Source: Symsagittifera roscoffensis
Lineage: Eukaryota; Xenacoelomorpha; Acoela; Convolutidae
NCBI RefSeq assembly: GCF_963678635.1
Contig: NC_087070.1
Span: 44,683,467 to 44,747,466, forward strand
Direction of reading: 5' to 3'
DNA length: 64,000 bases
Position 1 is the first letter of the stretch; each line of letters starts with the position of its first letter. Both the position numbers and the translations under genes were made by a program. Of the stretch, positions 56,466-64,000 are shown piece by piece. The notes below the pieces were generated by a model. That model searched no databases. It was not told the DNA's origin and saw only the letters and a program-made list of their open reading frames with translations.

Positions 56466-59428
56466 TTATTCTTTTTAACATCATGAACGGCAGAGCCGTT
56501 AACGAGCACTCCGCGCCGAGCGGATGCTCACATTAACGCCCTTAATAGGCCTAAACCGCCGGGGTGGAAGGGTAGTTCGGAACGCGGAAGCCTTCCGGAT
56601 TACCGTGAATAGCTTTTTAACTTAGTTAAGACCGAAAATTCACGAACCAGGAAGGGTGGGGGGATCGGCCATTCCCTCGTTCCCTGAAAGGTTTGTGACC
56701 AAAAACACTTAAAGATATATATAAAATCAAACAAAAAGTAGTATAGTACCCAAGAAAAACAAAAAACATAGAAAATAACCGAAAAAACCAAAAACAGTAA
56801 AAAAAAAAGTAAAAATCAGTAGAAATCATCCCCCCAGACAAGATGTGATCCGACCCCCCCTTGTTGTTGATAGATATATTGTTGTTACAGGCATTTATAT
56901 CAGTCAGGATTGTTACGATCAATTTTGTAGCCTGTTTGTGAGGCTTGTACTGTAGGGTTATTTGAGCATTTAAGCCTGTTAATGATAAATTGCGCTCAAT
57001 CCGGACGGAAGGGTCAGCTGATTTGCGCTCAATTCGGAAGGGTCTTGGGAGAAGACTGATCCGGCAAGCAGTACAGGGAGCAACAAGAAGGCGCTCAACG
57101 ACAACAACAATCGACTGTTGGGTATCGTTAACAAGTTTTGTATCCCTTTTGGTACAAAAAGTAAGATAGTAATCTGTGGGGGGCTCGACAGTGCTGCACT
57201 GTAGTGACCCTTCACCGAACTGCGAATATCCGAGTTAAGCACCTTAATTCGGATATTAAACAAACCCGGAGGGGTATAGTGTTACTAATATTAATACTGA
57301 TATAGCCTATATTAATAGTCTTATATCGTTTTTCAGTGAAAAACAACGAAAACAGACCGGTTTTTAGGGTCAAAATAGCGATATTTTGATCCCCCCACAA
57401 GTCGCGATTTTTGAGATATCGATAATTTTTGAAACGGAAAAAAGCACTAAAGTAGTGTGTTACATCATAATTGCACTACCATAATAGATAGAACCGGTTC
57501 AGTTTAGTTCGGAAGTGGTTGGAACTATTTTGAAACCAAAAAACCGAATTTTCGTGATTTTTGAGAAACCGAAACACTAAAAATTCAGAAAATTTTTTGA
57601 AATTTTTGAGTTAGTACAGTAAAAATAGTTGTTCGGACAACGTCCACTAGTGAATCTACAAGTTTTAAAACCGCTACCCGAAAGCCTTCCCGGTTGCAGA
57701 GAAATCGAACTTAACGTGTTTGATTTGGTGGATTCATCAATCCGGAGGGGTACAGGTAGCATAGTTTTTTGCAAATTTTTTCAACTAAAGCGTTTTAGAT
57801 CGAGTCTTTTGCATTGAACTAGAAGAGTATAGGCCTTCTGAGCTCGGATCAACAATTTTTAGGTCGAAAGGACCAGATTTGCGGAAAAAGTTAGGCAGAA
57901 CCTATAAGAGAGAAATTTTTTTGACTTTAGAAAAAAGACGTTTTGGTTAATAACTTTGGAACTACTAGACAAATCCAGTTGATCGTGGTACCATTAGATC
58001 AGAGATTAGCTGAGCTTACTAATAGAAACATCAGTTATTCGAAAAAAATCAGCGTGAAAGTTTTTTAGGATTGTTTTTAGCAAATTCTTCAATTTGGAAG
58101 GGTACACCCTTCATGTTTCATAAAAATTTTTTTAGAAAAGCCGTTATACCCCTACCAAAAGGTAATAGCGGTTGAATAAGGTAACTTTAGGCTGTTCTAG
58201 ACAAAAAGTGAAGGCTAAAGGCACAGTAAAAACTTAATCGAGCCGAAGTTAGGCAAGCGACAAGACCCTTCACCGTTAGTGTGAATTGTAAAATAAGAGG
58301 CTTAACTTCAATCCGGAAGGGTCTAGGAAAGTAGTACATACCCTTCCTAGTTAATTGAAAAAGCAAAATTGCATCGGAGAACGTATCCGGAGGGGTATAG
58401 GTTGAAAGAAGGAAATCTCCGAAAAGCTACTTTTGCGAAACCGGAGGGCTCCCAATCCGGAGGGGTCAAAATTTTTTCAAGCTAGGAGGGGTCCGAATCC
58501 GGAGGGGTCTTATAGTTGCTAATTCGGAGGGGTCCAAATCCGGAGGGGTCTGGTGTTAACTAACTCGGAGGGGTCCCAATCCGGAAGGGTCTAGATTTTG
58601 TTAGTCCGGAAGGGTCCTATTTGTGCCAATCCGGAGGGGTATTATTTTATTAAAGGTTTTAGGTAGGTGAAAGAAAGACTAAAGTGAGAGGTATTAGGTT
58701 ATTAGCCCACAGGCTAGGAATCAGTGACTGCACTGGTAACTTGCCTTTCAATAAGAACCAGACCAAAACAAAACAGGTCCGAACTCGGATATTCGCGACA
58801 CTAAGTCTATATTAAAAAGAGCGTGATTCATTGGTGTGGATTGTAACATAATACGTTTTTGTGAAAAGTGACTGCCCTGAGGATTTTAGTAGTTCTAGCT
58901 CGGGCAGTCCGAAGGCAGATAGGTAACACAGTACTCGGTGGGCACAATAGACACCCACTTGAGAAAATTTTTGCCTTCAAAGTTTTGTCTGTTTGGTGCA
59001 GCACTGAGCGGGGAAAGCTTTTTCTTTGAAAGACAAGTTCGACTATTGTACTGCGACCGACTAAAAGTACATTACACATACGTTTTTCTTTTCATAAAGG
59101 CATTAGTATTCTGTCATTATTAAAAAAAAAATTTTGTTTTTGATTTTAAATCAACGTAAATTGTGCTTGATTGGGTAGTGAGTACACTATCTTTTAAATT
59201 GACTGATAACATCATATTGTGCTAGTTTCCAAATCTTACGACCGATAATCGGTTAGTGTGAATAAATTTTATACAAAGTGTACTCTGATAACATACAGGG
59301 ATTCGTGGTCACTATTTAATAGAATCTTGTGAAATTTATTGTGTTGTGTCATTATTATTTATAGTCAAACTATAAGATCACTAGCATGCGAATTAAGTGT
59401 ATAGGCATTAAGAAGTGACAAATAGAAA
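56466..59428 (+). other. Long 5' leader of right family-B element
   Basis: About 3 kb, mostly A/T-rich, without a recognised ORF. The first 200 nt match the left leader (20.13-20.31 kb, inverted), for example GCTTTTTAACTTAGTTAAGA with CCGAAAATT next to it. CCGGAAGGGT-type motifs are scattered throughout and become dense at 58.38-58.65 kb. Confidence 0.5.
58380..58650 (+). repeat. Cluster of about 11 CCGGAGGGGT motifs
   Basis: Irregularly spaced (15-35 nt) copies of TCCGGAGGGGTC and near variants (TCGGAGGGGTCC, CCGGAAGGGTCT). A weaker set is present in the left family-B leader at 18.19-18.61 kb. The repetition across diverged copies suggests selection or local expansion. Confidence 0.8.
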
Positions 59429-59989
59429 ATGAGTCTAGATAAGTCAAGGATACCAAAACGAGGTAATAGCTCTAGGAAATTCATACCTGAAAAGCAAAGA
59501 AAAACGATGACCGATCCCTTTGTGGATTGGATCAAGCGATCCCGGTCCGACAAAGAGGAGACGGTTTCATGCAGAATGGTTGAAACGAGAAGTCAGAAGA
59601 CCTCAGAAGAGCGTAAAGAACTGTTAGAAGTGGAGGTCAACACAGACCATGCCATGAACGACAACCGGGAAGTACATGGACTGGAAGGGAGAGGCAGAAG
59701 GCTGGCGAGTGAATCTACTCCGGTAGAACAAGGCCATGATTTTGCCACTTCCACCGGGACATTGGATCGAGAAGAGATGTCGGAACTGTCCGACATCTCA
59801 ACTGAAGTAGCGACAACGAGAAGATCTCCGACAGACAACACTATGATGGCCGGCCGAACTGTGAAACAAACAACGTCATCATCGCTCTCCGAAAGAATGA
59901 AGAACACCTTCGGAAACATCTTTCCATTCACCATGGGAGGAGGCGCAGGGAACGAAGTTGAATCCCAGGAGGAAGAGGATGAAGAGTAG
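59429..59989 (+). CDS. ORF1 of family B, 186 aa, ending at an in-frame TAG
   Basis: Starts with ATG after AAA and ends at TAG 59987-59989. N-terminus basic (MSLDKSRIPKRGNSSRKF), middle RMVETRSQKTSEERKELLE, then Ser/Thr/Glu-rich low complexity, a hydrophobic NTFGNIFPFTMGGGAGN and a run of acidic residues at the end. The reading frame continues without another stop through gag to 62.9 kb. TAG is therefore either a programmed readthrough site, a recent mutation, or the true end of a separate ORF. Counterpart of 50946-51548 in family A. Confidence 0.6.
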   Translation: MSLDKSRIPKRGNSSRKFIPEKQRKTMTDPFVDWIKRSRSDKEETVSCRMVETRSQKTSEERKELLEVEVNTDHAMNDNREVHGLEGRGRRLASESTPVEQGHDFATSTGTLDREEMSELSDISTEVATTRRSPTDNTMMAGRTVKQTTSSSLSERMKNTFGNIFPFTMGGGAGNEVESQEEEDEE

Positions 59990-62913
59990 CAAGGGGACTT
60001 TGGATCTCAAGTCAGCCTCGATAGTTCGATCCAGGAGAATGAGGCATACGTCGGAAGGGAGACTGGAACCATCGACAAATTTGGTGTAGTGACAACGATA
60101 AGCAAAGAGGTAAACACACCGGGCCAGTCCAAAGACTTCGCGATTATGACAAGTTCAGAGCCACAGACTGGAGAGAGTAGAACCAGAGGGCTAGGCAACG
60201 CGTTAGCGGATCCTGAAATAGATAATGAGAAGACGTCGAGACAGAGAGTCAAGGCCCAGATCTCGACCAGCACGAAGCTACCTCGGACCGACAGGGTTAC
60301 ACCGCCACTAGTGACGCCACTCGTGGATAACGGGGCAGCACTAGAAGAAGCTTTAAACAACATAGTGGACAGTTTAGGAGAACAAAATGAACAGATGTCC
60401 ATAAGAATGAGTGAACTAGAAAGGGCAGTTCACATTGAAAGAGAAAGCCTGCGGGAAGAAATAAACCGCAATAGACAAGAAAATGGCAGGAGCGAAAAAC
60501 GCTTGAAAGAAAGAACGGACGAGCATATGGCGAAGAACTTGTCGCGAATGACAAGAGAGGCGGAACAGCGAGAGTTACGCTTAAGAGACGACATGGAGAA
60601 GTTAAGAATTCAGCAAGAGCAGTCTCTTGGGACTCTTGACACAAAGATAGACGCGATGATGGAGAGGCGAACTCAGGCTATCATGGATAGGTTGGACGGG
60701 CTACTAAGCAGCAAGAGTGGACCAAAAGAAGCAGAACTGAACTCGGGAGGTCCCAGCAGGGAACCGAGGGTGAACTTCAATGAACATCAAAACAGGAGGA
60801 CATATGGATCCACTAGAGGCAGGGGCAGTTCATCAGGCTATGCCACAAGGGGTAATGGAGCATGGGGCCCGAACAGTAGAGCAAGTTCAACGGGGAACAG
60901 ACAAACCTCTAAAGAACGACCAACGCAAGGCACACATGCGACTGGGAGAAGTGATTCTGGCAACAGGGGGCATGCAAGCCCAAGGAGGAGTCATGTGAGC
61001 CAGGCGGGAAACACTCACGGCGATTCGGATTGCAGGGATGCACCGCATACAGAGCCTCAGACGAGGTGTGAGGACACTCAGGCGGGACACTCAAGGGATG
61101 CTACGGCAATGGCCACAGCATTTGAACCCTTAAACAGGTCTTTGGAGACATTCCTTACAAGGTTATCCAGAACCAATGAACGCAGTGAGAAGTCCAGAAG
61201 GGTCTTTAAGAAACCAAGATGTTACAAAGATGAATCTGATGGCTGCATTGATACCTGGATAGAGGTAATGAAGCTGCACTTCGAGGAAGAGGACTTGTCG
61301 AAGAGACAGGAATGCAGTTCGCTCACCAGCAACTTGGAAGGGACAGCCCTGAACTGTGTCATGGCCAAGAAGCAATATCAACGTGACACTGCTGAGAAAA
61401 TCTTCGAAATCTTGTTAAACCGTTTCGGATCAGGCGTGCAGGGGCACCAGGCGATGATGCGCTTCGAGAAACGGAGGCAACGAGAAGATGAAACGATAGA
61501 CAAGTTTCTCGATGATTTGGAGATGCTGAGAAGACGCAGCCAACCGGATGAGTCAAACCGAAGGATGAACCTGGCCGTAGCCTCAAAATTCATCGATGGT
61601 GTGAAGAATGATGAGCTTCGTACAATGCTAGCAACACATTACACACCACTATCAACCAATGCGCCAACACCGGAGGAGTTGAGGCTCAAGCCGAAAGAGT
61701 ATCTTTTGCTGAAACCTCCTTCGAGATCTGGATATTACAAGAACAATTATGGCAATTTTAACCACGGACCAGCAAACCAAGGGAACAATTGGTACAAACG
61801 GAGGAATGATATGGATATGAGACGCTCTTGTGCCAATTGCAGTTCAACGGACCATCATGTGTCAGCATGCCCAGCTTACAAACAAGGCATGAAAGCAATA
61901 GGCTTTAGACTCGAGGACGAAGATGCGTCAGAATTGGACCATGAGGATTTCATGAGAGGAGTAATTGCGAAATTCGGACCGAGGTTTTTCTTTTGCAACT
62001 TGGAAGGTCATTTTAAATCAGATTGTCCGCAATTCTGGGATGCAGTGGCAGACATAAAGCATCCAAGACATGAAGAAGCTTTGTCAGGAGTGAAAACCAG
62101 CAAGGCTCGACTTTTGAGCGAAGCGGAGGCACGCAGAAAGGATAAACCTCAAGAGCTGGCGGCAAAGAAAATGCAAGCGGTAACAGAGGAGACACGTGAA
62201 CCGGAACCAGCAACTGCGGCTGATGACTTCAAGATCGATTATAAGGCAGCCGCGAGGGATGCTCTAAATAGAGTGCAGCAGGAACTGGTGACGAAAGAGA
62301 TCGAACAAAACGTGAAACTTGAACTGGAGAATGAGAAACTTCAAGAGCAACTGAATACCTTCGAAGCAACGGAGTTCGAAGAAACTAAAGCACCAAGCAG
62401 TCTGAGCATGAAACTTAATGTGGTCTCCGGTCAGAGGTTCGGCATGGTGCCGCAAGGAAGCAAGATCCAGTCGATAATCTCAGTGGCTGGACATCAGGTG
62501 ATCAGAAATCTGAGTGAACCATCCGAGTTCACTTTGATGCATTTGGACACATATGCAGATTATCTGAAGCAGGTGGAGCCACGCACAGAGTCGAGAGCCG
62601 TGCGAGCACTACTAACGACGGGTGGCCCTCGCATGAAGAAACTTCATGGACGCTACCTAGAGGTCTATGGGCCGTATCAAGTGATGCTGAACGTGGATGG
62701 AATCAGCATCTTCACCAGGACTTATGTAACAACAGATGATGACCAAATGGGGCAGATCTATTTGGGAGAAGAGGAACTCAAAGTCCGCAGGATAGGCCAT
62801 GACGCCATGATGGAACAAGACGCAGTACACATTGGGTATGAAGCAGATGTGACCGCACATCTGCTCGAAACCAACGGAACAAAAATCGGAGTCACAGGGC
62901 TTCTGGAGTCACA
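59990..62913 (+). CDS. Family-B gag to protease, one open frame
   Basis: Open frame of about 970 codons in phase with ORF1; the first ATG after the TAG is at about 60146. It has a long coiled coil (about 60330-60720, VDSLGEQNEQMSIRMSELER), then a Gly/Ser/Arg-rich stretch (60790-61100) likely to bind nucleic acid. The capsid core follows at 61250-61730 (CIDTWIEVMKLHFEEEDL, SNLEGTALNCVMAKK, VQGHQAMMRFEKRRQ). Two zinc knuckles: CANCSSTDHHVSAC from 61829, and CNLEGHFKSDC at about 61995. The pre-protease region (GHQVIRNLSEPSEFTLM) matches family A. At the protease the sequence reads GVTGLLESQCD: the catalytic DTG is missing. Gag itself appears intact apart from the TAG upstream. Confidence 0.8.
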
Positions 62914-63821
62914 GTGTGATGCCGATAAAAACTTGGGAAAGAATGGGCTTCACGCGGGAAGATCTAATTCCAACGAATCTCCGACTGGCAGCCGCCAATC
63001 GAGGAGCTATCTACGTGGCCGGAAGAACACCAATAACGGTCCTCCACATGGGAGGACGGGATCTTTGGATAAGCTTCCTGGTGGTAGAGAATCTGGACGA
63101 CGCCGACCAATTCATCTTGGGCAGAGAATTTGTCAGGAATTTTGACGTGATGATTGACTTGAACAACGGTCTGATACGGATTAGAAACCCGGACCGAAAG
63201 TATGTTAAGAGACTAATTAATAGGATAATAACAGACGAAAACAAAGTACCAATTTTTTTGGATAGAAAAGTAAAATTACAACCAGGACAGGCTGTGGTAG
63301 CAATTTTTAGAATGAGAAATTTGAATTCGTTAAGTGATAGTAAACAGGTTTGCTTAGTACCGAATCCAGATAGTCAGAGTTCGGTGATTTTAGGCCGGAG
63401 CTTCTCGGTAACGCGAAACGGACTGTGTGTCAGTGTGTTGTTGAACACACTGGACATCACGGTTTCAATCCAGCGTGGAAAGAAGCTTGGCTACGCTTTG
63501 CCGATGAGGACCGACTATGAGGAGACACAAAACTTGAAGAAATATAGTGTGAAAGACTGTCCTTATCATGCAAATAAAGATAAAATTTTAAAGAGGATTA
63601 ATGAATTAAAATCTATTCATAAATTGTTTTCAATGAAATCCGAAACGGACGACGATTTATCAAGCTGCTCGAATTTTCCGGAACGCCCCTCGTCATATGA
63701 ACTAGAATCTGACAAACCGGTTTTGCCAGAGATAGAACATTTAAAAAGGAAAATAGGTGAGGGAGATCTGAGAGAAAAGGGACCTCCTAAATCGGAACGC
63801 AGATGTATTTTCAAAACATAA
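62914..63821 (+). pseudogene. Family-B protease C-terminal part and PR-RT linker (frameshifted)
   Basis: After the deletion at about 62905 the product resumes one frame over: SVMPIKTWERMGFTREDL, ITVLHMGGRDLWISFLVVEN, QFILGREFVRNFDVMIDLNN. The linker (SSVILGRSFSVTRNGLCVSV, YALPMRTDYEETQ, SDKPVLPEIEHLKRK) follows and ends in a frameshift at about 63780 (stop at 63819-63821). By comparison with units A-C about 11 bases including the Asp-Thr-Gly codons are gone, so the element cannot make active protease. Confidence 0.8.
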
Positions 63822-64000
63822 GGCGGATATCGGTTGCTGTAATTTCGTCGAACACGAAATCGAACTAGAAGAGGGCGCCGTTCCCCATAGGGAAGGCGCA
63901 AGGCGAATGACGCCACACAAATCGGAAGCGTGCCGCGCGGAAATAGAAATGTTGCTTGAATACGACATGATAGAACCCTCGAAATCGCCATGGGCTTGCG
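63790..64000 (+). pseudogene. Start of family-B reverse transcriptase, cut by the window end
   Basis: In the frame opened after the second frameshift: DVFSKHKADIGCCNFVEHE (preceded by one altered residue), EGAVPHREGARRMTPHKSEA, LLEYDMIEPSKSPWAC. These equal the N-terminal RT approach of the family-A units (VPHREGARRMTPHKSDACRK). The catalytic region lies beyond the window. Confidence 0.85.

Overview
The window is non-coding, repeat-dominated DNA from a eukaryote, most likely an invertebrate animal. The evidence is an AT-rich background, a Polinton/Maverick relic with metazoan-type genes, Ty3/gypsy-type LTR retrotransposons, an intron-like gap, and the absence of any intact cellular gene, rRNA or tRNA. 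I cannot name the species. Almost every coding remnant is broken by stops or frameshifts, so coordinates describe fossil domains more often than working genes.

Region 1 (about 0.2-16 kb) is a decayed Polinton. A double-jelly-roll major capsid protein and a genome-packaging ATPase lie on the minus strand (0.2-3.6 kb). A protein-primed family B DNA polymerase lies on the plus strand. About 4 kb carrying the polymerase is tandemly duplicated (7.5-11.5 and 11.5-14.5 kb); each copy lost different pieces, so catalytic motifs A and C now sit in different copies.

Region 2 (16.5-29.5 kb) and region 4 (51.7-64 kb) are mirror images. Each holds gag of retrotransposon family B pointing outward, then a long leader with repeated GGAGGGGT-like motifs. 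Next comes a 2.3-3 kb LTR-like block flanked at both ends by outward-facing copies of one 15-nt candidate tRNA primer-binding site, then a leader of family A ending in a minisatellite. The LTR block therefore looks like a head-to-head, bidirectional pair serving families A and B. In region 2 the family-A side has been duplicated (21.08-24.55 and 25.24-28.68 kb, nearly identical) and has lost its genes.

Region 3 (29.5-51.6 kb, minus strand) is a family-A element reading from ORF1/gag at 51.5 kb to an accessory 3' module at 29.5 kb. Its gag-protease-reverse transcriptase-RNase H segment is present three times in tandem (units of about 4.9, 5.5 and 5.7 kb), but there is only one leader/ORF1 and one integrase. 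All three units share the same lesions (gag stop, YVDE in the RT active site, RNase H stops and a changed catalytic residue), so the array grew by DNA-level duplication of an already dead element. Downstream of integrase come a macro-domain-like ORF and a further ORF with a coiled coil and an SGNH/GDSL hydrolase. This accessory module is the most unusual coding content of the window.

Region 4 ends with a second, less decayed family-B gag-pol (59.4-64 kb, plus strand), cut by the window end at the start of RT. Its protease has lost the catalytic DTG through a short deletion. All domain names come from reading motifs by eye; no database search was possible. The large inverted and tandem arrangement could partly reflect assembly error and should be checked with long reads.
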